A DNA stretch of 64,000 nucleotides, taken from NCBI RefSeq assembly GCF_029846715.1, contig NZ_JARVWW010000003.1, positions 1 to 64,000 on the forward strand. Direction: 5' to 3'. Shown piece after piece: positions 18,267 through 34,743 of this stretch. The notes beneath the pieces were generated by a model, which saw only the letters and a program-made list of their open reading frames with translations, was not told the DNA's origin and did no database searches. Made by a program: the position numbers and the translations under genes. Position 1 is the stretch's first letter. Each line of letters begins with the position of its first letter. Source of the stretch: Bradyrhizobium nivariense. Lineage in GTDB: Bacteria; Pseudomonadota; Alphaproteobacteria; Rhizobiales; Xanthobacteraceae.

Positions 18267-18418
18267 GGGCGATCCGGACCACGCCGCGCTGGATAAGTCC
18301 AGCCGTCGTGCCTAGTTAAAGCCTGCCTCTATCGGGCCATTTTTTTGCTGCGAACAGGCGGGCACATGCTATAAGCCCGCCGCCCGCGGCATCGCGGCCG
18401 GTCTTGATGCAAATTTAC

Positions 18419-18503
18419 GCGGGCGTGGCGGAACTGGTAGACGCGCTGGATTTAGGTTCCAGTGACGAAAGTTGTGGGGGTTCGAGTCCCTCCGCCCGCA
18501 CCA
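18419..18503 (+). tRNA. tRNA-Leu (anticodon UAG)
   Basis: An 85-base class II tRNA. The acceptor stem is GCGGGCG/CGCCCGC, the anticodon stem CTGGA/TCCAG encloses TTTAGGT with anticodon TAG, a long variable arm follows, and the T arm reads GGTTCGAGTCC. CCA is encoded. It sits between the multicopper-like gene and tig. Confidence 0.96.
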
Positions 18504-18676
18504 AGCGCTTTCAGCGTTTGCACGGATTACGCGACCTGCTTCCGCGCGGATGTTTGTCCGCCTGAAGCCGGTCCGATGAACCACCGGCGTTGAGGCGTTT
18601 GCCTCGCGCTGGATCGATTAATGACAGCGTCCCGACGCATGCGCGCCGGGGCCGAACGAGAAGAAGATTGGACGCC

Positions 18677-20038
18677 ATGCAGGTCACAGAAACCCTCTCG
18701 GAAGGTTTGAAGCACGAGTTCAAGATCAGCGTTCCCGCGTCTGATCTCGACGCCAAGGCCGGTGCCAAGCTCGTCGACCTCAAGGACAAGGTCCGCATCA
18801 ATGGCTTCCGTCCCGGCAAGGTGCCGGTCACGCACCTCAAGAAGGTCTATGGCCGCTCGGTAATGGCCGAGACCATCGACCAGACCATCCGCGACACCAA
18901 CACGCAGCTGTTCTCCGAGCGCGGCTTCCGCCTTGCGACCGAGCCGAAGATCACCATGCCGACCGAGCAGGCCGAGGTCGAGGAGCTGCTCAACGGCAAA
19001 ACCGATCTGACCTACACGGTTGCGATCGAGGTGGTGCCGTCGATCGCACTCGCCGACTTCAAGGCCTTCGAGGTCGAGAAGCCCGTCGCCGAAGTCACCG
19101 ACACCGACGTCGACGAGGCGATCAAGCGCATCGCTGATTCCAACCGCGGCTATGCCGCAAAGGACGAGGGCGCCAAGGCCGAGTCGGGCGACCGCGTCAC
19201 GATCAGCTTCAAGGGCACCATCAACGGCGAAGCCTTCGAGGGCGGCGCCGGCGAGGGCATCCAGGTCGTGATCGGATCCAACACCTTCATCCCCGGCTTC
19301 GAAGAGCAGCTCACCGGCATCGCCGCCAACGAGACCCGCACGCTGAAGGTGGCGTTCCCGAAGAACTACATGAACGACAAGCTCGCCGGCCAGCCGGCCG
19401 AGTTCGAGACCACCGCGACGCTGATCGAGGCGCCGCAGGATCTCGCGATCGACGACGAGTTCGCCAAGACGCTCGGCCTCGAATCGCTGGACAAGCTGAA
19501 GGAAGCGGCGCGCGAGCGGCTGGTCGCCGAGTTCGCGACCGCAACGCGCCAGCGCGTCAAGCGCGCGCTGCTCGACCAGCTCGACGAGGCGCATCGCTTC
19601 GAGGCCCCCCCGTCGCTGGTCGATGAGGAGTTCAATCTGATGTGGAACTCGGTCAAGGCCGAGATGGATTCCGCCGGCAAGACCTTTGCCGACGAGGACA
19701 CCACCGAAGACAAGGCGAAGGAAGAGTACCGCAAGATCGCCGACCGCCGCGTGCGGCTCGGCCTCGTGCTCTCCGAGATCGGCGAGAAGAACAAGATCTC
19801 CGTGACCGACGACGAGGTCGGCCGCGCCGTGATCGAGCGGGCGCGCTCGATGCCGGGCCGCGAGAAGGAAATCTGGGACTATTACCGCAGCAATGCCCAG
19901 GCGCTGGCCCAGCTTCGTGCACCGATCTATGAGGACAAGGTCGTCGACTTCATCCTCGAGCTCGCCAAAGTGACCGAGAAGAAGGTCTCGCGCGACGACC
20001 TCTACAAGGACGACGAGGCGGAAAAGACCGCAGCCTGA
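18677..20038 (+). CDS. tig: Trigger factor, ribosome-associated chaperone and prolyl isomerase
   Basis: A 453-residue trigger factor. The N domain carries a ribosome-binding loop close to the consensus GFRxGKxP ('[15 protein letters not shown]'). The PPIase (FKBP) domain spans about 160-245 ('[20 protein letters not shown]'), and the C domain forms the chaperone cradle. The ATG at 18677 gives the standard start [19 protein letters not shown]; the open frame upstream to 18590 is not part of the family. It heads the tig-clpP-clpX-lon order common in Proteobacteria. Confidence 0.97.
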   Translation: MQVTETLSEGLKHEFKISVPASDLDAKAGAKLVDLKDKVRINGFRPGKVPVTHLKKVYGRSVMAETIDQTIRDTNTQLFSERGFRLATEPKITMPTEQAEVEELLNGKTDLTYTVAIEVVPSIALADFKAFEVEKPVAEVTDTDVDEAIKRIADSNRGYAAKDEGAKAESGDRVTISFKGTINGEAFEGGAGEGIQVVIGSNTFIPGFEEQLTGIAANETRTLKVAFPKNYMNDKLAGQPAEFETTATLIEAPQDLAIDDEFAKTLGLESLDKLKEAARERLVAEFATATRQRVKRALLDQLDEAHRFEAPPSLVDEEFNLMWNSVKAEMDSAGKTFADEDTTEDKAKEEYRKIADRRVRLGLVLSEIGEKNKISVTDDEVGRAVIERARSMPGREKEIWDYYRSNAQALAQLRAPIYEDKVVDFILELAKVTEKKVSRDDLYKDDEAEKTAA

Positions 20039-20047
20039 GGGCTCCAG

Positions 20048-20073
20048 GAGAGCCTTCCATGAGAGCCTTCCAT
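20048..20073. repeat. Perfect 13-bp tandem duplication
   Basis: GAGAGCCTTCCAT occurs twice head to tail, starting ten bases after the tig stop. It looks like replication slippage. The gap between tig and clpP (20039-20345) holds no gene. Confidence 0.9.
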
Positions 20074-20222
20074 TAAGGATGATCAGCGAAGAGGTCGAGC
20101 TAGCCAGGTGGCCGGCTGGGCCTCTTTGTACGAATCAGCTTCAACTGCCTCACGGATTAAGCCTTAATTCGCTCCGCACTTGTCAGGCGCGAATTGGGCT
20201 ATATCTGTCGTAACGCCTTCTG

Positions 20223-20248
20223 CTTCTACCAAGTTCTTCTACCAAGTT
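20223..20248. repeat. Second perfect 13-bp tandem duplication
   Basis: CTTCTACCAAGTT occurs twice head to tail, about 100 bases before the clpP start and probably within its leader or promoter region. It is unrelated in sequence to the tandem duplication at 20048. Confidence 0.9.
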
Positions 20249-20345
20249 CCTGCATCACGGGACGTCCATCGGCCTTCCGGCAGATCCAGCCCCGACTGGC
20301 AGCCAAGACTGGCGATGTCCGCCTCTTAAAAACCCTAGGTGACTC

Positions 20346-20981
20346 ATGCGCGATCCGGTTGAAACCTACATGAACCTCGTGCCCATGGTGGTCGAGCAGA
20401 CCAACCGTGGCGAGCGCGCCTACGACATTTTCTCGCGCCTTCTGAAAGAGCGCATCATCTTCCTGACCGGGCCGGTCGAGGACGGCATGTCGACGCTGAT
20501 CGTCGCGCAGCTTCTGTTCCTTGAGGCGGAAAATCCGAAGAAGGAAATCTCGATGTACATCAACTCGCCGGGCGGCGTGGTGACGTCGGGCCTCGCGATC
20601 TACGACACCATGCAGTTCATCCGCCCGCCGGTTTCCACGCTGTGCACGGGCCAGGCCGCCTCGATGGGATCGCTGCTGCTTGCCGCCGGCGAGAAGGACA
20701 TGCGCTTCTCGCTGCCGAACGCGCGCATCATGGTGCATCAGCCCTCCGGCGGCTTCCAGGGCCAGGCCACCGACATCATGCTGCACGCCCAGGAAATCCT
20801 GAACCTGAAGAAGCGGCTCAACGAGATCTACGTGAAGCACACCGGCCAGACCTACAAGGCGATCGAGGACGCGCTGGAACGCGACAAGTTCCTGACCGCG
20901 AGCGACGCCAAGGAGTTCGGCCTGGTCGACAGGGTCATCGACAAGCGCGCCGAAGAGGCTGCGTCGGCGAAGACCCCGTAG
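20346..20981 (+). CDS. clpP: ATP-dependent Clp protease proteolytic subunit
   Basis: A 211-residue ClpP. The catalytic triad fits Ser106 (GQAASMGS), His131 (MVHQPSGG) and Asp180. The chain starts [19 protein letters not shown], including a short propeptide region and the conserved '[15 protein letters not shown]'. It forms tetradecamers that degrade proteins fed by ClpX or ClpA. clpX lies 446 bases downstream on the same strand, with its own likely promoter in that gap. Confidence 0.98.
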   Translation: MRDPVETYMNLVPMVVEQTNRGERAYDIFSRLLKERIIFLTGPVEDGMSTLIVAQLLFLEAENPKKEISMYINSPGGVVTSGLAIYDTMQFIRPPVSTLCTGQAASMGSLLLAAGEKDMRFSLPNARIMVHQPSGGFQGQATDIMLHAQEILNLKKRLNEIYVKHTGQTYKAIEDALERDKFLTASDAKEFGLVDRVIDKRAEEAASAKTP

Positions 20982-21427
20982 CATTACCGGCTGACGCGAC
21001 GATCCCTCCGGGAACGCCGCGCACCATCAGGGTGGCGTTCACGTTAAGGGCACGTGCGCGCGTTGCAAAACGCAGTTTTGCGCCCTACGACAGGCAGAAA
21101 GTTCCGCTTTCGTGCTTGTTTTTCGTGGCAATCCAGCAACGCCGGGGTGATTTCGATCACTTCGCCCGTGCCAAGACCGGAAATCACGGTATTGTCACGG
21201 GTAGCCGGCGACCCCCGATTAGCGAATTCTTGATAGTCGGGTGACAGCATGGTTGGCTACGAACGATCGGCTATGATCGCGGGAGAATCGAGACCGTGAT
21301 TCGCACGGGGTGTAACGCGTAGGGTCTTTTTTGGTACGGAATTTGCTCTATTTAAACTTCATGCCGGCCGCCGTGTCGGAATGGAGCGATCGAGCGGAAC
21401 GGGATCGAACCGCGGACGGAGACATGA
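20982..21427. other. Intergenic region clpP-clpX, no gene seen
   Basis: This gap of 446 bases holds no convincing coding sequence. A perfect 7-bp inverted repeat GCAAAAC-GCA-GTTTTGC lies at 21065-21081, and it has no T run after it. The A/T-rich stretch around 21331-21360 before clpX may hold its promoter, but no -35/-10 pair with good spacing could be fixed. Confidence 0.5.
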
Positions 21428-22699
<1,272 letters not shown>

Positions 22700-22739
22700 T
22701 TTGCGGCGCTGGAACGCTCCAATCGTCTCCTCAAGTAAG

Positions 22740-22764
22740 GGCTGCGGAAAGTATCTCCGCAGCC
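22740..22764 (+). terminator. Strong hairpin after clpX, no U-tract
   Basis: A perfect 9-bp stem GGCTGCGGA/TCCGCAGCC with a seven-base loop lies 40 bases after the clpX stop. The downstream sequence GGTGTTGCG lacks a T run, so it may be a weak terminator or an mRNA 3' stabiliser. The remaining gap to lon (22765-23024) holds only a candidate promoter. Confidence 0.45.
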
Positions 22765-22821
22765 GGTGTTGCGTCGTTTATTTGCGTGCGTAAGCGCCTG
22801 ATGGCGCGCGTCTTTCAATGA

Positions 22822-22851
22822 CTTGACACCCCCCGGGTCGATAGCCACCTA
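22822..22851 (+). promoter_or_regulatory. Candidate heat-shock (RpoH-type) promoter of lon
   Basis: CTTGACA at 22822 and CCACCTA at 22845 are separated by 16 bases and resemble the alphaproteobacterial RpoH pattern CTTG...CCATnT. The start would be near 22858, giving a leader of about 165 bases. TTGACA could equally serve the housekeeping sigma factor. Lon is heat-induced in most bacteria, which fits either reading. Confidence 0.4.
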
Positions 22852-23024
22852 ATGTCGGCGGCGAGCGAGAATTCTCTTCAAGATTCGCCTCAGTTCCGAT
22901 CCGGCGAGCCGGTCCTACTCTCGAAAAGGACCGACCGGTTTTGCGGATCACCTCGGCACCTTGTGGCGGTTGCGCATGAGCATGGCGGGCTGCGTGCAAG
23001 GGGGCAAAGCAAAAGGAAAAGGCC

Positions 23025-25448
<2,424 letters not shown>

Positions 25449-25470
25449 GATCGCAGCTCGGAAAGATGAT

Positions 25471-25500
25471 AAAACGGCGCCTTCGGGCGCCGTTTTTGTT
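25471..25500 (+). terminator. Rho-independent terminator of lon
   Basis: A perfect 9-bp stem AACGGCGCC/GGCGCCGTT with a TTCG tetraloop is followed by TTTGTTT. It lies 23 bases after the lon stop. Confidence 0.92.
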
Positions 25501-25512
25501 TCGGGGCAGCGG

Positions 25513-25926
25513 ATGACGACGATGCACATCGACGGGCAATGCCATTGCGGGCAGATCACCTTTGAAGCCGAGATCGACCCGGAGGCGGTGTCGGTCTGCC
25601 ATTGCCGGGACTGCCAGACCCTGACGGGCTCGCCGTTCCGGGTGACCGCGATCTGCACCAAGGCCGACGTGAAGCTCACCGCCGGCACGCCCAGGATCTA
25701 CGGCAAGCGCGGCGACAACGGCCGGATGCGCTTCCAGCACTTTTGCGCCGACTGCGGTTCCCCGCTGTTCACGAGCGGCGAGGGCGACCAGGAGGACGAT
25801 TGGGGCATCCGCTGGGGCAGTATCCGCCAGCGCGACCAATTGCGGCCGGTCAGGCAGATCTGGTGCCAGTCGGCGGTTGTGTGGATCGACGCGGTGCCGC
25901 TGCTGCCGGGGCGGCCGCAGGATTGA
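25513..25926 (+). CDS. GFA-family (glutathione-dependent formaldehyde-activating enzyme/CENP-V) zinc protein
   Basis: A 137-residue protein of the GFA/Mss4-like fold. The zinc-binding Cys pattern is visible: 'GQCHCGQITFEAE', 'VCHCRDCQTLTGSPFR' and 'HFCADCGSPLF'. Most members have no proven function. Activity as S-(hydroxymethyl)glutathione synthase rests on one characterised relative and should not be assumed. It begins right after the lon terminator and is probably transcribed separately. Confidence 0.85.
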   Translation: MTTMHIDGQCHCGQITFEAEIDPEAVSVCHCRDCQTLTGSPFRVTAICTKADVKLTAGTPRIYGKRGDNGRMRFQHFCADCGSPLFTSGEGDQEDDWGIRWGSIRQRDQLRPVRQIWCQSAVVWIDAVPLLPGRPQD

Positions 25927-25989
25927 GGCCCAGGAAGTGGAGTTCCGCGCTTGCCCGTTCGGGGCCGGTGGGGATAAAGAAGCGGCGAG

Positions 25990-26066
25990 GGGCGGTTAGC
26001 TCAGCTGGTTAGAGCATCTCGTTTACACCGAGAGGGTCCGCGGTTCGAATCCGTGACCGCCCACCA
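25990..26066 (+). tRNA. tRNA-Val (anticodon UAC)
   Basis: A 77-base tRNA. The acceptor stem is GGGCGGT/ACCGCCC, the D arm GCTCAGCTGGTTAGAGC, the anticodon stem TCTCG/CGAGA enclosing TTTACAC with anticodon TAC, and the T arm GGTTCGAATCC. CCA is encoded. The final CCA is also the first three bases of a tandem repeat array. Confidence 0.96.
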
Positions 26067-26265
26067 GCCTGCGCTCGCGAAGCGAGGCAGGCTGCCGCGC
26101 CGCAGCCTGACGGGCGAAGGCGGGCTTCGACGCGAGCTCCGGCTCGGCAAGCCAGCCTGCGCTCGCGAAGCGAGGCAGGCTGCCGCGCCGAAGCCTGACG
26201 GGCGAAGGCGGGCTTCCGACGCGAGCTCCGGCCCGGCAAGCCAGCCTGCGCTCGCGGGGCGAGGC
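26064..26265. repeat. 88/89-bp tandem repeat (two full copies and a partial third) after tRNA-Val
   Basis: Copies begin at 26064, 26152 and 26241 with CCAGCCTGCGCTCGCG. Copies 1 and 2 are nearly identical along their full length, and the third breaks off after about 25 bases. Each copy starts with a hairpin: CCTGC and GCAGG flank CTCGC-GAA-GCGAG. The region between the tRNA and the acyltransferase start (26067-26424) holds no gene besides this array. Confidence 0.9.
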
Positions 26266-26424
26266 CAAGCGAACCAGCGCGGCGCGCGGTTTTCGCCAAC
26301 AATCAGTCCGATTTGGACGGCATCTTGCGCTTGCGGCCTGTCTCTGCGTCGGGCATATCGGCCTGAATCGGGAGGCGTAGAGCGGCTGCCCCACCAAGCA
26401 TCATCTGGATCAGACGCCGGCCAC

Positions 26425-28380
26425 ATGCCGTCCAAGCTGCCTTACCGACCGGAGATCGATGGCCTGCGAGCCATTGCGGTCCTGCCGGTGATCCTCTTTC
26501 ACGCCGGCATCCCCGGATTTTCGGGAGGCTTTGTCGGGGTCGACGTCTTCTTCGTCATCAGCGGCTATCTGATCACGTCGATCATCCTCGACGAGTATGA
26601 AAACGGCGGCTTCAGCTTCGTCGGATTCTACGAGCGGCGCGCCCGGCGCATTTTGCCGCCGCTCTTCTTCGTGTGCATCGCTTGCCTCCCGGTCGCCGTC
26701 TGGTGCCTCGGTCCGCGCGATCTGGCGGACTTCTCGAAGAGTCTGCTGTCGGTATGCGCTTTCGTCTCGAATTTCTTCTTCTGGGCACAAAGCGGATATT
26801 TCGATACCCAGAGCGAGCTCAAGCCGCTGCTTCACACCTGGAGCCTGGCGGTCGAAGAACAGTTCTATCTTTTGTTTCCGATTTTGCTGTTCTGGTTGCT
26901 GAGGCTTGGTCGGACCAGGGCCACGGCCTGCTTCGTCGTCATCGCGGCGGCGAGCTTTGCCTATGCGCAGTGGGGCTCGCATCACGCGGAGGCCGCAGCG
27001 TTTTATCTGCTGCCTGCACGGTTCTGGGAGCTCCTGCTCGGTGCGCTCCTGCCGCTCTCAGGCATTGCGGTGCAGAGCCGGGTTGCCCGTTCATACGCCG
27101 ACGCACTCGCCTTGCTGGGCCTCGCGATGATTGCCTTGCCCGTGTTCGGCTATCGGAACGTTCCGTATCCTGGAGTTTACGCGCTAGCTCCGACTTTGGG
27201 CACCGCGCTGGCGATCCTGTTCCTGCGGCGGGATACGGTGTTGGGCCACGTCATCGGATCGCGCGTCCCCGTGGCCATCGGCCTTGTCAGCTACAGCGCT
27301 TATCTGTGGCATCAGCCGCTGTTTGCTTTCGCAAGACTGACCAAATTCTATGAGACCAACATCCCGGTGTTTGCGGGCCTGTCGGTTCTTTCGATGGTTC
27401 TGGCATATTTGACCTATCTGCTGGTCGAACGCCCGGCTCGCGATCGCAAGCGTATCGGCCGGCGCGCGGTGTTTGCCTCGTGCGGCGTCGCCATAGCGAT
27501 TTTTGCCAGTCTCGGGTCGGTGGGCGTTTTCACCAATGGCCTCGAGAACATCCACTTCAACAGGTATGATATGGCGACCCGGCGCGCCTACGAGCTGATC
27601 AGGCGCTACGCCTTGCGCGATCTGAAAGGCAGTTTGATCGACAATGGTGACTGCCTGTTCTGGTCCTCAAGTCCCGACAGCAAGTTTGAGGTGCGGTTCA
27701 AGGCTTGCGCCGCAAAATATGGACCGGCGGTCATGGTCGTCGGGGATTCCCATGGCATGAACGTCTATAATGGTCTTGCCAAGGCCAAGCCGGGTCCGTT
27801 CGTGGTCGGTCTGGTGAACGAAGGTTGCCGGGCCTGGAACGACAGCGAACTCTGTCCGTATGCGGGATTGAAGGGCTTCCTCGAACGCAATGGGTCTTCT
27901 CTGCGCGGGATCGTCTTCAACGTGTCCGGCGCGCATCTGCTCACCGATCCCGCGGGCAATGCAGAAAACCACCATTTGTTCGAATGGGAGACCGGATATC
28001 TGATCAACTACGAAAAGGTCGGCTTCACGCTGAGCTATCTGAGGGCGCTTGCCCCGCTGGCGAAGATCGTTTGGCTCGGCCCGTTTGTCGAGGCGCGGGT
28101 CAATTTCAGGGACCTGCCTCAACTCGCCAGCGACGGATTCCTCATGAACCCGGTCGCGCTTCATCATTTCAAGGAATTGGACGAGGAGATTGCGAAGGAG
28201 GTCGCTGACGGGCCGCGGACAATTCAGTACTTGTCCTTCTACGACGTCCTCAAGGTCGATCAATATTTGCTGTTTACCGATGACTGTCTGACATTCAGCG
28301 ATCCCGATCATCTAAGTGCGTGCGGTGAAGCGTTGCTTGGCAACAAGCTCAAAGTGCATTTGCCCTGGCTCAATTCCTAG
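26425..28380 (+). CDS. Acyltransferase-3/SGNH fusion protein (O-acetylase of surface glycans)
   Basis: A 651-residue inner-membrane O-acetyltransferase. The acyltransferase-3 part (1 to about 370) begins 'YRPEIDGLRAIAVLPVILFHAG' with the conserved Arg and His, and continues 'GFVGVDVFFVISGYLITSII' through ten or so helices. A periplasmic SGNH esterase-like domain follows, with Ser in 'VVGDSHGMNVYNG' and the Asp-His pair in 'DPDHLSACG'. OafB- and OatA-like relatives acetylate O-antigen, peptidoglycan or exopolysaccharide. No glycan cluster is adjacent. The ATG at 26425 lacks a clear ribosome site but begins the family homology. Confidence 0.9.
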   Translation: MPSKLPYRPEIDGLRAIAVLPVILFHAGIPGFSGGFVGVDVFFVISGYLITSIILDEYENGGFSFVGFYERRARRILPPLFFVCIACLPVAVWCLGPRDLADFSKSLLSVCAFVSNFFFWAQSGYFDTQSELKPLLHTWSLAVEEQFYLLFPILLFWLLRLGRTRATACFVVIAAASFAYAQWGSHHAEAAAFYLLPARFWELLLGALLPLSGIAVQSRVARSYADALALLGLAMIALPVFGYRNVPYPGVYALAPTLGTALAILFLRRDTVLGHVIGSRVPVAIGLVSYSAYLWHQPLFAFARLTKFYETNIPVFAGLSVLSMVLAYLTYLLVERPARDRKRIGRRAVFASCGVAIAIFASLGSVGVFTNGLENIHFNRYDMATRRAYELIRRYALRDLKGSLIDNGDCLFWSSSPDSKFEVRFKACAAKYGPAVMVVGDSHGMNVYNGLAKAKPGPFVVGLVNEGCRAWNDSELCPYAGLKGFLERNGSSLRGIVFNVSGAHLLTDPAGNAENHHLFEWETGYLINYEKVGFTLSYLRALAPLAKIVWLGPFVEARVNFRDLPQLASDGFLMNPVALHHFKELDEEIAKEVADGPRTIQYLSFYDVLKVDQYLLFTDDCLTFSDPDHLSACGEALLGNKLKVHLPWLNS

Positions 28381-28497
28381 GCGGCCCGCCAGACGTTCGA
28401 TTTTGAATGGGCGGGAACTTCGCTTCGTGGTATGGCCCGCGCGGTAAGGAATACTGCGAAGCACTAACGGTGCGCGAGTGCGCGCGATGAGGTCCCG

Positions 28498-29358
28498 ATG
28501 CAGCAGTCCAGCGGACACGAGCAGAACGCCGATCAGATCGCCTATTGGAACGGCCCGAGCGGGCAGCGCTGGGCCGATCGCCACGCGGCGCAGGAAAGCC
28601 TGCTCGGACCCATTGCCGACGTGCTGATCGACCGCGCCAGGCCGAAGCCAGGCGAGCGCGTCCTCGACGTCGGCTGCGGCTCCGGTGCGACGACGGTCGC
28701 GTTCGCGAATGCGGTGGCGCCGAACGGCTTTGCGCTCGGCCTCGACGTCTCCGATCCGATGCTGTCGCACGCGCGTGCGTTTGCACCAAAGGGCCTGCCG
28801 CTCGATTTCGTGCTGGCGGATGCGACGGTGCATCCGTTCGAGCCGGCAAGTTTCGACCTGCTGGCCTCGCGGTTTGGCGTGATGTTCTTCGCTGACCCGA
28901 TCGCGTCTTTCAGCAACCTCCGCCGCGCGCTGAAGCCGACGGGGCGGCTGGCGTTTGCCTGCTGGCGCGAGCCGAAGGAAAATCCCTGGATGATGGCGCC
29001 GTTGATGGCGGTCTACAAGCACGTCCCCAAGATGCCGCCGGTCGGGCCGGAAGAGCCGGGCCCGTTCGCCTTCGCCTCCGAAGAGCGGGTGATGCGCATC
29101 CTGAAAGGTGCAGGCTTCGTCGACGTCGCGATGGAGCCGCACAATCTCGCGATGGATATCGCGATCGGCGGCGGGCTCGATGCCGCCGTCGACGGCTCGC
29201 TCCAGATCGGCCCCGCCAGCCGCGCGCTGCAGGGCCATCCGCCGGAGACTTATGAGGCCGCAAAAGCTTCGATCCGCGAGATGCTGGCGCCGTTCCTCGA
29301 AGGGCAATCAGTGGCGCTGCAGGGCGCGATCTGGATCGTGACGGCGAAGGTGGCGTAG
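28498..29358 (+). CDS. Class I SAM-dependent methyltransferase
   Basis: A 286-residue methyltransferase of the UbiE/Methyltransf_25 type. Motif I is 'RVLDVGCGSGATTVAFANAV', the acidic end of strand 2 is in 'FALGLDVSDPML', and motif II lies in 'FDLLASRFGVMFFADPIASFSNLRRALKPTGRLAFACW'. The substrate is not predictable. An ATG preceded by GAGG at about five bases is used. It is probably monocistronic: a palindromic repeat element follows. Confidence 0.88.
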   Translation: MQQSSGHEQNADQIAYWNGPSGQRWADRHAAQESLLGPIADVLIDRARPKPGERVLDVGCGSGATTVAFANAVAPNGFALGLDVSDPMLSHARAFAPKGLPLDFVLADATVHPFEPASFDLLASRFGVMFFADPIASFSNLRRALKPTGRLAFACWREPKENPWMMAPLMAVYKHVPKMPPVGPEEPGPFAFASEERVMRILKGAGFVDVAMEPHNLAMDIAIGGGLDAAVDGSLQIGPASRALQGHPPETYEAAKASIREMLAPFLEGQSVALQGAIWIVTAKVA

Positions 29359-29394
29359 GGCGTCGCTCTCTAAGCGTCGCCGTTGCCAAACACT

Positions 29395-29545
29395 CGGTGT
29401 CGTCCCGGCGAAGGCCGGGACCCATAACCCCAGGGAGAAGTTGCGGCGCGAGGCTGATAACCACGAGTCTTCGTTAAACTACTCCCTGTGGTTATGGGTC
29501 CCGGATCAGCGCTCCGCTTCGCTGCGCTTGTCCGGGACGACACCG
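29395..29545. repeat. 151-bp imperfect palindromic intergenic element
   Basis: The ends are perfect 14-bp inverted repeats, CGGTGTCGTCCCGG and CCGGGACGACACCG. Inner 23-base arms at 29415-29437 and 29482-29504 are complementary with a single mismatch. It contains no open frame of note. This looks like a miniature, REP/BIME-like dispersed element of the type common between Bradyrhizobium genes. It lies between convergent genes and could also act as a two-way terminator. Confidence 0.85.
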
Positions 29546-29571
29546 GAGATTGGAGCTCCCACGCAACTCCC

Positions 29572-30549
29572 TCACACCACATCATCCGGCGCCAGCGCGC
29601 AGCCATTGTCGGGATGCGTCTCGATCTGAAGGGTGGTGTGGCCGATGCGGAAGGAGGTCTTCAGCATCTGCGTGGTCTCCATCAGGAATGCGTCGCCGGC
29701 GCCGGTGGGCATGACGAGGTGGCAGGTCAGCGCCGTCTCGGTGGTCGAGATCGGCCAGACGTGGAGATCGTGGATCCTTGAGACGCCGGGGCGCTCGAGC
29801 AGAAACGCCTTGATTGCGGCGAGGTCGGTGCCTTTGGGGGCCGCCGCCATCGACATGTCGATGGAGCCGCGGAGCAGGCTGGTGGTGCTCCAGAGGATGG
29901 CGGCGCAGATGGCGAGGCTGGTGACGGGATCGAGCCAGAGCCAGCCGGTCCAGATGATCAGCGCCGCCGAGACCACGACGCCGAGCGAGACCGCGGCATC
30001 GGCCGCCATGTGCAGATAGGCGCCTTCGATGTTGATGTCGTCCTTGCGTCCGCGCGCGAACAGCATGGCGGTGAAGCCGTTGACGAGGATGCCGACGCCG
30101 GCAACCACCATCACGGTGACGCCCGCGACCGGCTCCGGCTCGCGCAGGCGCAAAATCGCCTCCCAGCCAATCGCACCGGTCGCGACCAGCAGGAATACCG
30201 CGTTGGCCATGGCCGCCAGGATGGTCGAGGCGCGCAGGCCGTAAGTGAAGCGGCCGCTGGGCGCGCGCCTCGCCGCGATCGACGCGCCCCAGGCCACGAC
30301 CAGGCCGAGCACGTCGGAAAGGTTATGGCCGGCGTCCGCAAGCAGGGCCGTGGAGTTGCCGATATAGCCGTAGACGGCCTCGGCCACGACCAGCGCGGTG
30401 TTGAGCGAAATGCCGATCGCGAACGCCTTGCCGAAACTGGCGGGCGCATGGACATGCGCGTGGCCAGGACCATGATCGTGACCATGATCGTGGCTGTGAT
30501 CGTGGCCATGATCATGATGGTGATGACCGTGATGGTCGTGGCTGCTCAC
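29572..30549 (-). CDS. Cation diffusion facilitator (CzcD/ZitB/DmeF-like) metal efflux protein
   Basis: A 325-residue CDF transporter that exports divalent metal in exchange for protons. The N-terminal 40 residues are very rich in His and Asp, a metal-binding leader. Helix 2 has HxxxD in 'LLADAGHNLSDVLGLV' and helix 5 has HxxxD in 'YLHMAADAAVSLG', the pattern linked with zinc-type members. A cytoplasmic C domain follows ('ERPGVSRIHDLHVWPIS'). It is the last gene of the czc-like operon, two bases after the RND pump gene. Confidence 0.93.
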   Translation of the reverse strand: MSSHDHHGHHHHDHGHDHSHDHGHDHGPGHAHVHAPASFGKAFAIGISLNTALVVAEAVYGYIGNSTALLADAGHNLSDVLGLVVAWGASIAARRAPSGRFTYGLRASTILAAMANAVFLLVATGAIGWEAILRLREPEPVAGVTVMVVAGVGILVNGFTAMLFARGRKDDINIEGAYLHMAADAAVSLGVVVSAALIIWTGWLWLDPVTSLAICAAILWSTTSLLRGSIDMSMAAAPKGTDLAAIKAFLLERPGVSRIHDLHVWPISTTETALTCHLVMPTGAGDAFLMETTQMLKTSFRIGHTTLQIETHPDNGCALAPDDVV

Positions 30550-30551
30550 CT

Positions 30552-34739
<4,188 letters not shown>

Positions 34740-34743
<4 letters not shown>

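Noticed and set aside
21044..21250. 68-residue minus-strand frame in the clpP-clpX gap
   Set aside because: No ribosome site, no family signal and atypical codon use; kept as intergenic.
26064..26265. CRISPR array
   Set aside because: Units are 88-89 bases, directly adjoining without unique spacers, and no cas gene is present.
26053..26424. N-terminal extension of the acyltransferase reading frame into the tRNA-Val repeat
   Set aside because: It starts inside a tRNA and runs through tandem repeats; family homology starts at the ATG at 26425.
29395..29545. Insertion sequence
   Set aside because: Inverted ends exist but the 151-base interior encodes no transposase; treated as a miniature repeat.
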